A stretch of 64,000 bases of DNA from Marinobacter sp. EhC06 (GCF_001650915.1 NZ_LXYO01000037.1:62001-126000); one strand, 5' to 3'. Counted from the first letter of the stretch, positions 27,337 through 36,739 are shown. Notes: generated from the letters alone by a model not told the origin. A program made the numbers and translations.

Positions 27337-29022
27337 ATGAAAGAGACCGTTTCCGATCTGCTCCAGTCTGCACTGGCAGCACTCCAAGCCGATGGCACTT
27401 TGCCTGCGGACCAGTCCTTCACTCCACAGGTGGGCAGTACCAAGGACAAGTCCCACGGCGACTATGCCTGCAACATTGCCCTGGTTGCCTCAAAAGCTGC
27501 CGGTTGCCCGCCTCGCAAACTGGCGGAGGCGCTGATCGAGAAGCTGCCGCAGAGCAAAGCAGTGGAGAAAGTGGAGATTGCCGGGCCCGGCTTCATCAAC
27601 TTCTTTATGAGCACGGCCAGTGCTTTTGAAGTGGTCAACACCATACTGGATGAAGGCGACCGTTTCGGCCGCAACAACCAGGGCCAGGGTGAAAAAGTTC
27701 AGGTGGAGTTTGTTTCGGCCAACCCTACAGGCCCTCTCCACGTTGGCCACGGCCGTGGCGCGGCGATTGGCGACTGCCTTTGCCGGCTGCTGGAAGCAAA
27801 CGGCTACGATGTGACCCGGGAGTTCTACTACAATGACGCTGGGGCTCAGATTGACAACCTGGCGCGCTCGGTTCAGGCGCGGGTGAAAGGTCTGACGCCG
27901 GATGACGAGAGCTGGCCGGCGGACGGTTACCGGGGCGACTACATCGTTGATGTCGCCAAGGCCTACCTTGCTGGCGACACCGTCACCGCAGACGATCGGG
28001 AAGTGACCGCCAAGGCGGACCCGGAAGACCGTGACGCCATCCGCGAATTCGCCGTCGCCTACCTGCGCCGGGAGCAGGACCTGGATCTGAAAGCCTTCGG
28101 CGTTCAGTTTGATGTCTATTTCCTGGAATCCTCCCTGTACGAGGACGGCAAGGTTGAAGCCACGGTCAAACGCCTGCAGGAAAATGGCTACACCTACGAG
28201 CAGGATGGCGCCATGTGGCTGAAAACCACCGAGTTCGGCGACGACAAGGATCGGGTCATGCGCAAGAAGGACGGTGGCTACACCTACTTCCTGCCGGATG
28301 TCGCCTATCACCTGGACAAGTGGCAACGGGGCTTTACCACCGTTATCAACGAACAGGGTGCCGACCACCACTCTACCGTTACCCGCGTTCGCGCCGGCTT
28401 GCAGGCGCTGAATGCCGGTATTCCGGAAGGCTGGCCGGACTACGTGCTGCACCAGATGGTGATGGTGACCCGCTCCGGCCAGGAGGTGAAAATCTCCAAA
28501 CGCGCCGGCAGCTACGTGACCGTCCGGGACCTGATTGATGAGGTTGGCCGCGACGCGACCCGTTTCTTCCTGGCCGCGCGCCGGGTGGATTCCCAGTTGA
28601 CCTTCGATATCGATCTGGCTCGCTCCCAGACCAATGAAAACCCGGTTTATTACGTGCAGTATGCCCATGCGCGCATCTGCAGCGTGCTTCGAAAACTGGC
28701 CGAGGAAGGTGTAGAGCGCGGCCGCAACGAATGCATCGGCGACCTCTCACTGTTAACGCTTGACGAGGAAAAGGATCTGGCCAACCAGTTGACCAAGTAT
28801 CCGGAGCTCATTGCCAATTCCGCCGCGCAACGTGAACCGCACCACCTCACGCACTACCTGCGGGACCTGGCGGGCCAGTTCCATACGTATTACAACGCCC
28901 ATAAGGTATTGATTGAAGATACCGCCGTTCGTGATGCCAGGGTCAGCCTTTACCTTGCCATCAGGCAGGTTATCGCCAACGGTCTGGACTTGCTGGGCGT
29001 CAGCGCACCGGAAGAGATGTAA
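27337..29022 (+). CDS. argS: Arginyl-tRNA synthetase
   Basis: A class I synthetase that charges tRNA-Arg. The 561 residues contain the N-terminal Add1 domain that grips the tRNA D-loop (about 1-110) and the HIGH-type motif in NPTGPLHVGHGRG (about 131-143). A KMSK-like site lies at KISKRAGSYVTVRDL (about 387-401), and the anticodon-binding DALR domain at about 445-561. It has its own promoter, and its stop lies five bases before the SPOR-domain gene. Confidence 0.97.
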   Translation: MKETVSDLLQSALAALQADGTLPADQSFTPQVGSTKDKSHGDYACNIALVASKAAGCPPRKLAEALIEKLPQSKAVEKVEIAGPGFINFFMSTASAFEVVNTILDEGDRFGRNNQGQGEKVQVEFVSANPTGPLHVGHGRGAAIGDCLCRLLEANGYDVTREFYYNDAGAQIDNLARSVQARVKGLTPDDESWPADGYRGDYIVDVAKAYLAGDTVTADDREVTAKADPEDRDAIREFAVAYLRREQDLDLKAFGVQFDVYFLESSLYEDGKVEATVKRLQENGYTYEQDGAMWLKTTEFGDDKDRVMRKKDGGYTYFLPDVAYHLDKWQRGFTTVINEQGADHHSTVTRVRAGLQALNAGIPEGWPDYVLHQMVMVTRSGQEVKISKRAGSYVTVRDLIDEVGRDATRFFLAARRVDSQLTFDIDLARSQTNENPVYYVQYAHARICSVLRKLAEEGVERGRNECIGDLSLLTLDEEKDLANQLTKYPELIANSAAQREPHHLTHYLRDLAGQFHTYYNAHKVLIEDTAVRDARVSLYLAIRQVIANGLDLLGVSAPEEM

Positions 29023-29027
29023 GACGA

Positions 29028-29666
29028 ATGTCCCGAGATTACGCCCGGAAGGACAGGCCTGCCAAAGCGTCAGCCACTTCGCGCAAAAAGCCTGCGAAAC
29101 AGGCGAAGCCGAAGGCTGCCCGGCCCAAGCCTGCAGCCAGCGCTCGCTCCCAGCACGGCGGCCTGTCGCTCAAGTGGATACTGTCCCTGGCTGCGGTGGG
29201 TGGTTTTATCGGGTTTATCGTCTACCTGAACTCCTTGCCAACGAGTCCGGGTTCGCAGCAACAACCGGTCACTGAAAAGCCGGCCCAGAAACCTGCGAAG
29301 ACGCCCACAGAGACCGCCAAGGAAGAAGACAAACCCGGGTTCCGCTTCTACGAGATGCTGCCGGAATCGGAGGTGGTGCCACCGAAAGTCGAAGAATACA
29401 CACCCGGACCGACACAAACGGATTTCAATTATCTGCTTCAGTCCGGCTCCTTCCGCAGCAAAGAGGACGCCGAACGACAGCGGGCCCAGATTGCCTTCCA
29501 GGGTTTGCGGGCAAGTACCCAGAGAATTGACCTGGACAACGGTTCGGTCTGGTACCGCGTCAACGTTGGCCCCTTCACCTCCCGAAGCCAGATGAACTCC
29601 GCCATCGACAAACTGGTTTCCCTGAATATCCAGCCACTGGTCCGGAAGATCCCCAAGGAAGGCTGA
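29028..29666 (+). CDS. FtsN-like SPOR-domain membrane protein
   Basis: 212 residues. The N-terminus is very basic and Ala/Pro/Lys-rich (residues 5-45) and lies in the cytoplasm. One transmembrane helix (about 48-67) is followed by a Pro/Lys/Glu linker and a C-terminal SPOR domain (about 133-210) with YLLQSGSFRSKEDAERQRA and WYRVNVGPFTS. SPOR domains bind glycan strands stripped of stem peptides at the division site. The argS-SPOR-hslVU order is conserved in Pseudomonas. Whether it is true FtsN cannot be told from sequence alone; the architecture fits. Confidence 0.85.
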   Translation: MSRDYARKDRPAKASATSRKKPAKQAKPKAARPKPAASARSQHGGLSLKWILSLAAVGGFIGFIVYLNSLPTSPGSQQQPVTEKPAQKPAKTPTETAKEEDKPGFRFYEMLPESEVVPPKVEEYTPGPTQTDFNYLLQSGSFRSKEDAERQRAQIAFQGLRASTQRIDLDNGSVWYRVNVGPFTSRSQMNSAIDKLVSLNIQPLVRKIPKEG

Positions 29667-29689
29667 TCTTTCGGGCCTGGTGCGAACAC

Positions 29690-29717
29690 CTTGAATTCGC
29701 ACCATAAGCCTCCATAA
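29690..29717 (+). promoter_or_regulatory. RpoH (sigma-32)-type heat-shock promoter for hslVU
   Basis: CTTGAA (29690-29695), a 14-base spacer, and CTCCATAA (29710-29717) match the E. coli sigma-32 consensus CTTGAAA/CCCCATNT closely. The start would fall about 30 bases before hslV. Confidence 0.6.
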
Positions 29718-29756
29718 CAACGGGATACCAATTTCAATCAGGCAATTGGAGCCCAA

Positions 29757-30287
29757 ATGACTACCATTCTTTCCGTCAGGCGCGATGACGAAGTTGCCAT
29801 GGGTGGCGACGGCCAGGTTTCCCTGGGCAACACCGTAATGAAAGGCAATGCCCGAAAGGTTCGCCGCCTGTATAACGGCCAAGTGATCGCCGGTTTTGCA
29901 GGCGGCACCGCGGATGCTTTCACCCTGTTTGAGCGATTCGAAGCCCAGCTTGAGAAACACCAGGGCAACCTCACCAGAGCCGCAGTGGAATTGGCGAAAG
30001 ACTGGCGCACAGACCGAGCCCTACGCAGGCTCGAGGCCTTATTGGCTGTAGCGGACAAGACTGCCTCGCTGATCATCACCGGCAACGGCGATGTGATAGA
30101 GCCGGAACAGGGCCTGATTGCCATCGGTTCGGGCGGCCCCTTTGCCCAGGCTTCGGCCCGCGCTCTGCTGGAAAATACCGATCTGTCCGCCCACGAGATA
30201 GTCGAGAAAGGTCTGGATATCGCCGCCGACATCTGTATCTACACCAATCACAATCGCACCCTTGAAGTGCTCTCCAAAAACGACTGA
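29757..30287 (+). CDS. hslV: HslV, peptidase subunit of the HslUV protease
   Basis: A threonine peptidase. After removal of the initiator Met, Thr of TTILSVRRDDEVAMGGDGQ becomes the nucleophile. The 176-residue length matches the family, with GGTADAFTLFERFEAQLE and IGSGGPFAQASARAL present. Twelve HslV subunits form a double ring capped by HslU. GGAG sits seven bases before the ATG. hslU follows after 12 bases. Confidence 0.97.
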   Translation: MTTILSVRRDDEVAMGGDGQVSLGNTVMKGNARKVRRLYNGQVIAGFAGGTADAFTLFERFEAQLEKHQGNLTRAAVELAKDWRTDRALRRLEALLAVADKTASLIITGNGDVIEPEQGLIAIGSGGPFAQASARALLENTDLSAHEIVEKGLDIAADICIYTNHNRTLEVLSKND

Positions 30288-30299
30288 TCCGGAGCGACC

Positions 30300-31628
30300 A
30301 TGTCTGCAATGACTCCCCGTGAGATTGTCCACGAGCTCAACAAACACATCGTGGGCCAGGAAGAAGCCAAGCGGGCGGTGGCCATCGCCCTGAGAAATCG
30401 CTGGCGCCGGATGCAGCTGGACAGCAGCCTGCGCGAAGAGATCACACCCAAGAACATCCTGATGATCGGCCCTACGGGTGTGGGTAAAACCGAGATCGCC
30501 CGGCGCCTCGCCAAATTGGCCGACGCACCGTTTCTGAAAGTAGAAGCCACGAAATTCACGGAAGTCGGTTATGTCGGCCGTGACGTGGAATCCATTATCC
30601 GCGATCTGGCGGATATGGCCGTCAAAATGCTGCGCGAAGCAGAGATGAAACGCCACGAAGAACGGGCACTGGATGCTGCGGAAGAGCGTATTCTGGACGC
30701 ACTGATTCCGCCGCCCCGAGATTTTGGTGAGGACAGCCAGCGCACCTCCGATTCATCCACGCGCCAACTGTTCCGGAAGAAACTCCGGGAAGGCGAGCTG
30801 GATGACAAGGAGATCGAGATTGACCTTCGCAACTCCAGCGCCGGGGTGGAAATCATGGCCCCTCCAGGCATGGAAGAGATGACCAACCAGCTACAGAGCA
30901 TGTTCTCAAACCTGTCTTCCGACAAGCGCAAGACCCGGAAGATGAAGGTTGCGGACGCACTCAAGCGCGCCAAAGAAGAAGAGGCTGCCAAGCTGGTCAA
31001 CGAAGAAGAGATCAAGCAGAAAGCCATCCAGGCGGTGGAGCAGAATGGCATCGTATTCGTGGATGAGATCGACAAGGTGGCCAAGCGGTCCGAGAACACC
31101 TCGTCAGATGTTTCCCGCGAGGGCGTCCAGCGCGACCTGCTCCCGTTGATCGAGGGCAGCACCGTGAGCACGAAATACGGCTCTGTGCGCACCGATCATA
31201 TTCTGTTTATTGCCTCCGGCGCGTTCCATCTGTCCAAGCCCTCGGATCTCATTCCGGAGCTGCAGGGCCGCTTGCCGATCCGCGTTGAGCTTCAGGCACT
31301 GACACCCGAGGACTTCAAGCGCATCCTGACCGAACCCGATGCCTCCCTGGTCCAGCAATACGAAGCACTGATGCTGACCGAAGGCGTAAAACTGACCTTC
31401 CGGGAAGATGCCATTGCGCGCATTGCCGAGGTTGCCTGGAAGGTGAACGAAAGCACTGAAAACATCGGTGCCCGTAGGCTGCATACCGTCCTTGAGCGGT
31501 TGCTTGAAACCCTGTCCTTTGATGCCGGCGACAAGGTTACCGATGGCTTCGAGGTAACCGCTGAATACGTGGATGAAAAACTTGGAGAGTTGTCCGAAGA
31601 CGAGGATCTGAGCCGGTATATCCTGTAA
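30300..31628 (+). CDS. hslU: HslU, ATPase subunit of the HslUV protease
   Basis: An AAA+ unfoldase that feeds substrates to HslV. The 442 residues show the N-terminal TPREIVHELNKHIVGQ, Walker A GPTGVGKTE (about 57-65), the pore loop GYVGRD (about 90) and the I-domain (about 110-240). Walker B is FVDEIDK (about 254) and the sensor-2 region contains GARRLHTV (about 393). The tail ends EDEDLSRYIL; the last residues insert into HslV pockets, so the intact end matters. It shares its promoter with hslV. Confidence 0.97.
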   Translation: MSAMTPREIVHELNKHIVGQEEAKRAVAIALRNRWRRMQLDSSLREEITPKNILMIGPTGVGKTEIARRLAKLADAPFLKVEATKFTEVGYVGRDVESIIRDLADMAVKMLREAEMKRHEERALDAAEERILDALIPPPRDFGEDSQRTSDSSTRQLFRKKLREGELDDKEIEIDLRNSSAGVEIMAPPGMEEMTNQLQSMFSNLSSDKRKTRKMKVADALKRAKEEEAAKLVNEEEIKQKAIQAVEQNGIVFVDEIDKVAKRSENTSSDVSREGVQRDLLPLIEGSTVSTKYGSVRTDHILFIASGAFHLSKPSDLIPELQGRLPIRVELQALTPEDFKRILTEPDASLVQQYEALMLTEGVKLTFREDAIARIAEVAWKVNESTENIGARRLHTVLERLLETLSFDAGDKVTDGFEVTAEYVDEKLGELSEDEDLSRYIL

Positions 31629-31636
31629 GCGTGAAC

Positions 31637-31669
31637 GAGGGGTCAGGTGAAAAGCTCATCTGGCCCCTC
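31637..31669. terminator. Hairpin between hslU and the patatin-like gene
   Basis: GAGGGGTCAGGTGA and TCATCTGGCCCCTC form a 14-base stem (two wobble pairs in RNA) around AAAGC. No long T run is seen, but its place between two convergent genes fits a 3'-end structure. It shares the TCAGATGAA / TTCATCTGA core with the hairpins at 36740 and 63816. Confidence 0.6.
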
Positions 31670-31681
31670 ACCCACTGAGAA

Positions 31682-32923
31682 TTATTGCGCCTTCGAGAAG
31701 AGGTGCGACACGTTGCTCAAGCTACCCGCCAATCGGCCCTTCTCGGCTTTTTTCTTCCTGCCCTTGGCCACATACAGTGGCAGCATTTCGCCATAAAGGC
31801 TGGTACTGATCGTCCGCTGTTCGTCTTCAAGACGATCCCGTCTCAGCGTGATGCCGTATTTTGCCAGCTTTGGCTCCAGTTGATCGGCACGGTTCAGAAG
31901 ATCCCGCCGGGTCATCTGATAGGCGTGCTCACACACCATTCTTCGGGACTGAAAGCTGAAAACGTTAGAGAAGAACAGCTTGGCGTCGTCACGAGTCGGC
32001 TCAAACAGGAGAATGTCCTTGTCGGGATAATCCCGGGCATACTGGGCAATGCCTGACTGCATCCGCGAGTACACGATGGTCCTGAAAGTTTGTGACAGAA
32101 GATTCGGCATACCTGAGCGGGTCAGCTCGCCGGGTTTCATGGAGCCGGCCCGGACCGCGGCGCTGGCATCGATAGGAACCTGCGGATTCACGGCGAAAAC
32201 CAGATCGGCACCGTCTTCAAAGGCCACAGAGGCGTGCAGCCCCTTACGAAGCGTGCCATCCACATAATAGCGGCCATCAATTTCCACTGGCACATACAGA
32301 CCCGGCGAGGCAGTACTGGCCTGAATGGCTTTGGAAATGGGCACGTGGTCAAAGCCGGGAGCGCCAAAGCAAACGGCTTCGGTACTCTCAACATCGGCAG
32401 CCACTATGTAGAGGCTGCGCTTTAGCTGACGGAAATCGTTGGTACGGCCAAGCATGGTAAAGGCCCGCTTGAGATACTCATGCAGGCCCTCGTTATCAAA
32501 CAATCCGGCCGGGGCTGCCTGGGCCAGGATGGTCATGGCTTCCAGCAGGCTCTGATCGTAGGGGTTGTTGATGAAGCGACTCACCGCCGTCGAAACCAGG
32601 CCCGGAATTGCCAGCAATCGACTGCCGATCTCCCGGAAAGCCGGGCGATAGAACACTTCCGGATGGAACGGGTGCACTTCCGCCTCATTGCGCACGAAGA
32701 TCCGGCAGAGTTGCGCCGTGGTCATCTGATTGGCAAGATTCGCCGCCACAAAAGAGCCGCCATTAACGCCAACATAAACATCAATGTTGTTGAAATCGAG
32801 ACCATCAAGCGCCTCATCCAGCGCCCGGAGCGCCCCGATTTCATAAATCCCACCCAAAGGACCACCGCCACCAAGGGCAAGCCCGATGCGGGGAGCGGGT
32901 TTATGATCAGTTGGCGAGCTCAT
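31682..32923 (-). CDS. Patatin-like protein lacking the catalytic serine
   Basis: 413 residues with a patatin fold. The oxyanion loop is GGGGPLGG (residues 18-25). The nucleophile elbow, usually GxSxG, reads GVNGG at 52-56, so the Ser is replaced by Asn54 (codon AAT, one change from AGT). The catalytic Asp is kept as Asp222 in VDGTLRKG. Patatins are Ser-Asp dyad lipid acyl hydrolases; with Asn the protein should be inactive or have changed its role. The C-terminal part (about 300-413) is specific to a bacterial subgroup and ends in a basic stretch. The reading frame is intact and codon use is normal, so this is not a decayed gene. It has its own ribosome-binding site (AAGGGAAGG). Confidence 0.8.
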   Translation of the reverse strand: MSSPTDHKPAPRIGLALGGGGPLGGIYEIGALRALDEALDGLDFNNIDVYVGVNGGSFVAANLANQMTTAQLCRIFVRNEAEVHPFHPEVFYRPAFREIGSRLLAIPGLVSTAVSRFINNPYDQSLLEAMTILAQAAPAGLFDNEGLHEYLKRAFTMLGRTNDFRQLKRSLYIVAADVESTEAVCFGAPGFDHVPISKAIQASTASPGLYVPVEIDGRYYVDGTLRKGLHASVAFEDGADLVFAVNPQVPIDASAAVRAGSMKPGELTRSGMPNLLSQTFRTIVYSRMQSGIAQYARDYPDKDILLFEPTRDDAKLFFSNVFSFQSRRMVCEHAYQMTRRDLLNRADQLEPKLAKYGITLRRDRLEDEQRTISTSLYGEMLPLYVAKGRKKKAEKGRLAGSLSNVSHLFSKAQ

Positions 32924-32941
32924 AGCCTTCCCTTTTCCGGA

Positions 32942-32973
32942 TAAAAAGTGCGGGTCCGCTATGCGGACCGCCG
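32942..32973 (-). terminator. Terminator after ptsP
   Basis: On the minus strand GCGGTCCGC-ATA-GCGGACCCGC (one bulge) is followed by ACTTTTT. It lies between the ptsP stop and the patatin-like gene. Confidence 0.6.
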
Positions 32974-33044
32974 GATACTTCAGTTATCAAGATAACAACC
33001 GTATTTAGAGTGCACACCCTATATTGCCGAAATCCGTCCCGTAA

Positions 33045-35351
33045 TCAGGAAACGGCGGCCTCGGATACCGCCATGGCCGTCGATTTACCGGGGCGCAGAT
33101 AGCGGCCAAAACCGGCATTTCGCAACGCCAGATCGACACAGCTCTTGATGACGTGAGGCGAATCCAGAAGCAGCACATCTTCCAGCAACTGGATGGCCCA
33201 TTCCCGGCTGACACTGCGAATCACCGACTTGACCTTGGGCAGACTGGCCGCGTTCATGGACAGGGAATCGTACCCCATGGCCATCAGCAGCAGCGCACCA
33301 CCGGGATCACCCGCCAGCTCGCCACAGATACCAACCGGTTTACCGACAGAGTGAGCATCCTGGGCAATCCGGACCAGCGCCTGGAGCACCGCAGGATGGT
33401 AAGAATGATAGAGCTGGGCTACCCGAGGGTTGTTCCTATCCACTGCCAGCAGGTATTGGGTCAGGTCGTTGGAACCAACAGAGAGGAAGTCCACCCGGTC
33501 CGCCAGCTCCCGGATCTGGTAGACCGCAGCGGGAATCTCGACCATCACACCCACTTTGGGCATGTGAATGTCATAGCCTTCCTCGCGAACCTCGTGATAC
33601 ACCCGGTAAATCAGATGCAGGGACTCTTCCACTTCCGAGATGTTGGAGATCATCGGTAGCATGATCTGGAGGTTGTTCAGCCCCTCGCTGGCCTTGAGCA
33701 TGGCCCGGACCTGAACCAGAAAAATCTCCGGATGGTCGAGGGTAACCCGGATACCCCGCCAGCCCAGGAAAGGGTTTTCCTCCTGGATCGGGAAATAGGT
33801 CAGTGCCTTGTCGCCGCCAATATCCAGCGTACGCATGGTAACGGGACTCGGCGCAAAGGCTTCGAGCTGCTCCCGGTAATACTCTCGCTGTTCCTGCTCC
33901 GAGGGGAAGCGGTCCTTGATCATGAAGGGCACTTCGGTACGGTACAGGCCGATACCCTCGGCACCGTGCGAGAGCGAGCGCACCACATCGGTCATCAGTC
34001 CGGTGTTCACCAGCAACGAGACCCGGTGGTGATCGGTGGTTTCACAGGGCTTATCCTTGAGGACCTCAAGCCCCCGGATGAGCTCGTCTTCTTCATCGCA
34101 GATCGCCTGATAATAGGAGCGCAGATCTGCGGAGGGTGAGGCAAAGATCTGACCCTCAAAACCGTCGACGATCAGCTCTTTGCCATCAAGCTGATTTACG
34201 GGAATATCGACCAGACCCATGACGGTAGGAACGCCCATGGCACGGGCAAGGATGGCCACGTGGGAGTTACTGGACCCTTTGACCGACACCAATCCAACCA
34301 ACTGCCCCTTGGGAACCTCACCAAGCATTGCCGGCGTCAGCTCCTCGCTGACCAGTACCGTGCGCTCGGGGTAGTTCAGGTGTTTCTGCTCACCCTCCTG
34401 CAGGTGGGACAACAGGCGGCGGCCAAGATCACGTATGTCAACAGCACGCTCCTGCAGGTAGTGATCGTCCATCATCTCGAAGTGACGGATGTATTGCTGG
34501 ACAACCTGTTTGAGGGCGCCCTGGGCCCAGATCCCTTCCTTGATCTTGTTCGACACCTCACCGGGCATGGCATCATCGCCCAGCATTCTCAGGTAAACAT
34601 CGAACAAGGCCTGCTCTTCGGGGCGCAATTGTGATGCCAACCGTTTGGCAACGCGTTCGATATCTTCCCTGACCGCTTTCACCGAGGCTCCAAACAGGGC
34701 CAGCTCCTGATCGATATCGTCGGTGGGCTTCTCCGGAACCACATCAAGATCGGCAGACGGATAAACCACAACGCCACTGCCGATGGCTACGCCCGGCGCC
34801 CCGGGGACGCCATTGAAACTGACATCATGAGCCTCCTCACCGGTCAGGGACAGACCGCTGATGGCTCCGGTGGCCTCACTGTGGGCAATAACCCCCGCCA
34901 ACTGGGCGGAAACAGTTACCAGAAAGGCCTCTTCGCCTTCATCAAAGCACCGGGAACTTTCCCGCTGCTGGACAACGAGCACGCCCAACACCCGGCGATG
35001 GTGAATGATAGGAACACCCAGGAAAGAGCGGAACCGTTCCTCCCCGGTCTCGGGGAAATAGCGGTAGCGCGGGTGAGACGGCGCATCTTCAAGGTTGATG
35101 GGTTCTTCGCGGGAACCCACGAGCCCGACAAGGCCCTCGGAATAAGCCAGGCTCACCTGGCCAACCGCCTTGCGGTAAAGGCCCTCGGTGGCCATCAGAA
35201 TGTAGCGGTTGGTCGCCGGGTCGAGCAGATAAACGGAACAGACCTCGGTCCCCATGGCTTTCTGCACCCGCGATACAATGATATCCAGCGCCTCCTGCAG
35301 ATCGCGGGCGCTGTTTACCTCTTGTACTAGACTTCGCAGAATGCTCAGCAT
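33045..35351 (-). CDS. ptsP: PtsP, enzyme I of the nitrogen phosphotransferase system
   Basis: PtsP takes phosphate from PEP and passes it to NPr, a regulatory chain tied to nitrogen and potassium status. The 768 residues contain an N-terminal GAF domain (about 15-160) and the enzyme I N-domain (about 175-290). The swivelling domain holds the phospho-histidine in GSSNSHVAILARAMG (about 354-368), and the PEP-binding barrel (about 420-735) has GLYRTEVPFM. It follows rppH after 15 bases, as in Pseudomonas, so they form an operon. NPr and EIIA-Ntr genes are not in this window. Confidence 0.95.
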   Translation of the reverse strand: MLSILRSLVQEVNSARDLQEALDIIVSRVQKAMGTEVCSVYLLDPATNRYILMATEGLYRKAVGQVSLAYSEGLVGLVGSREEPINLEDAPSHPRYRYFPETGEERFRSFLGVPIIHHRRVLGVLVVQQRESSRCFDEGEEAFLVTVSAQLAGVIAHSEATGAISGLSLTGEEAHDVSFNGVPGAPGVAIGSGVVVYPSADLDVVPEKPTDDIDQELALFGASVKAVREDIERVAKRLASQLRPEEQALFDVYLRMLGDDAMPGEVSNKIKEGIWAQGALKQVVQQYIRHFEMMDDHYLQERAVDIRDLGRRLLSHLQEGEQKHLNYPERTVLVSEELTPAMLGEVPKGQLVGLVSVKGSSNSHVAILARAMGVPTVMGLVDIPVNQLDGKELIVDGFEGQIFASPSADLRSYYQAICDEEDELIRGLEVLKDKPCETTDHHRVSLLVNTGLMTDVVRSLSHGAEGIGLYRTEVPFMIKDRFPSEQEQREYYREQLEAFAPSPVTMRTLDIGGDKALTYFPIQEENPFLGWRGIRVTLDHPEIFLVQVRAMLKASEGLNNLQIMLPMISNISEVEESLHLIYRVYHEVREEGYDIHMPKVGVMVEIPAAVYQIRELADRVDFLSVGSNDLTQYLLAVDRNNPRVAQLYHSYHPAVLQALVRIAQDAHSVGKPVGICGELAGDPGGALLLMAMGYDSLSMNAASLPKVKSVIRSVSREWAIQLLEDVLLLDSPHVIKSCVDLALRNAGFGRYLRPGKSTAMAVSEAAVS

Positions 35352-35366
35352 GGCGGTGTCAGTCCG

Positions 35367-35897
35367 TCATTTCTGGTGTTCCTGTAAACGCTGATTATGC
35401 TCTGCCCTGTGCCACTGCTCCATGTTGTAGAACAGCCGCGGGGCAAGCTCTCTCAGCGCGCGTCGATACACTTCTCGCTTGAATGAGACCACCTGGCCCA
35501 ACGGATACCAGTAACTTACCCATTGCCAGCCATCAAACTCCGGTGAATCCGTACCGTCCACGCAAACCTGCGCGTCCGGAGATAACATCCTCAGCAGGAA
35601 CCATTTCTGTTTTTGGCCCACACAAACGGGGTGGGAGTTTTGGCGTACCATCCTCCTCGGGAGTCGATACCTCAGCCAGCCTCGGGTGCAACTGATGATC
35701 TCCACATCGTTTGCACACAGGCCGATTTCCTCTCCAAGCTCCCGGTACAGTGCATCCTCGGGGGATTCATCATGTTTGATGCCGCCCTGAGGGAACTGCC
35801 AGGAGTCCTGCCCTATTCGCCTTGCCCAGAGAACTTCTCCTCTGTGATTGGCCAGAATGATTCCGACGTTGGGTCTGAAACCGTCTGAATCGATCAC
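35367..35897 (-). CDS. rppH: RNA pyrophosphohydrolase RppH
   Basis: RppH removes pyrophosphate from mRNA 5' ends and so opens transcripts to RNase E. The 176-residue protein has the Nudix box GGIKHDESPEDALYRELGEEIGL, residues about 38-60 (given only as positions and key residues: G38, E44, R52-E53, E56-E57). FRPNVGIILANHRGEVLWARR near the start and WQFPQGG are typical of RppH. It starts with GTG at 35897, eight bases after AGAGGA. It is divergent from the HAD gene and upstream of ptsP. Confidence 0.95.
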   Translation of the reverse strand: MIDSDGFRPNVGIILANHRGEVLWARRIGQDSWQFPQGGIKHDESPEDALYRELGEEIGLCANDVEIISCTRGWLRYRLPRRMVRQNSHPVCVGQKQKWFLLRMLSPDAQVCVDGTDSPEFDGWQWVSYWYPLGQVVSFKREVYRRALRELAPRLFYNMEQWHRAEHNQRLQEHQK

Positions 35898-36069
35898 GGC
35901 ACAGTCCTCTCAAAAGTCGGTGGACCGGTCAAAAATTCACCGGTCGGATTTGTCCAAGTTGCTCTCATTCTTACAGAATCCCAAGGGTTCGGCAAACGGA
36001 GCCGTTGGGGACAGGTCGTGGTAGACTTGGCGTTTTCCTGCAAGCCCTGTGATCACCGGAGGTAGCCGC

Positions 36070-36726
36070 TTGACGCTCGCAATTTTTGATCTGGACAACA
36101 CCCTTCTGGCCGGCGATAGCGACCATGCCTGGGGCGAATTTCTGGTAGAGGAAGGCATCGTTGATGCCGAGGAATACCGCCGGGCCAACGACCGCTTCTA
36201 CCAGGAATACCTGAACGGCGAGCTGGATATCCTGCATTACCTGGGCTTTGCTCTTCAGCCGCTGGCCAGCCACAACATGGAGGAGCTACTGACCTGGCGG
36301 GAAGCCTTCATGGAGAAAAAGGTGCGTCCCATGATGCAGACCAGTGCCAATGCGCTGCTGGACAGCCACCGGGACCAGGGTCATACCCTGATGATCATTA
36401 CCGCAACCAACCGTTTTGTGACAGAGCCGATCGCAGAAGCCCTTGGCATTGAACACCTTATTGCCACCGAACCGGAACTGGTCAACGGCCGTTATACAGG
36501 CGAAGTGGCTGGTACTCCGAGCTTTCAGGATGGCAAGGTCACGCGGCTGGATGACTGGCTGGCAGCCCATAACAGGACCCTTGAGGGGGCGTGGTTTTAC
36601 AGCGACTCCCACAACGACCTGCCGCTGCTGAAGAAAGTGGATAACCCGGTAGCGGTCGACCCAGACCCGACCCTGGAGCAATTTGCCCGGGACAACGGCT
36701 GGAAGGTGATGTCACTGAGAGGCTGA
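36070..36726 (+). CDS. HAD-superfamily subfamily IB phosphatase
   Basis: About 218 residues. HAD motif I is FDLDNTLLAGD, motif II is IITATN, a conserved Lys lies in FQDGKVTRL, and motif IV is SDSHNDLPLL; the cap lies between motifs I and II. This is the SerB-like IB group, whose members hydrolyse phosphoserine or related small phosphates; the substrate is not evident. The start is a TTG at 36070 with GGAGG seven bases upstream; an in-frame GTG at 36049 lies before that Shine-Dalgarno sequence and is less likely. The HAD-rppH-ptsP neighbourhood is conserved in Pseudomonas. Confidence 0.88.
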   Translation: MTLAIFDLDNTLLAGDSDHAWGEFLVEEGIVDAEEYRRANDRFYQEYLNGELDILHYLGFALQPLASHNMEELLTWREAFMEKKVRPMMQTSANALLDSHRDQGHTLMIITATNRFVTEPIAEALGIEHLIATEPELVNGRYTGEVAGTPSFQDGKVTRLDDWLAAHNRTLEGAWFYSDSHNDLPLLKKVDNPVAVDPDPTLEQFARDNGWKVMSLRG

Positions 36727-36739
36727 AACGTGAATATGA

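Noticed and set aside
27490..28668. A 392-codon open frame on the minus strand inside argS.
   Set aside because: Fully antisense to argS, without a family match or a ribosome-binding site.
29681..29701. TGCGAA...TTCGCA palindrome considered as a terminator of the SPOR gene.
   Set aside because: The stem is only six bases and no T run follows; it overlaps the better-supported heat-shock promoter.
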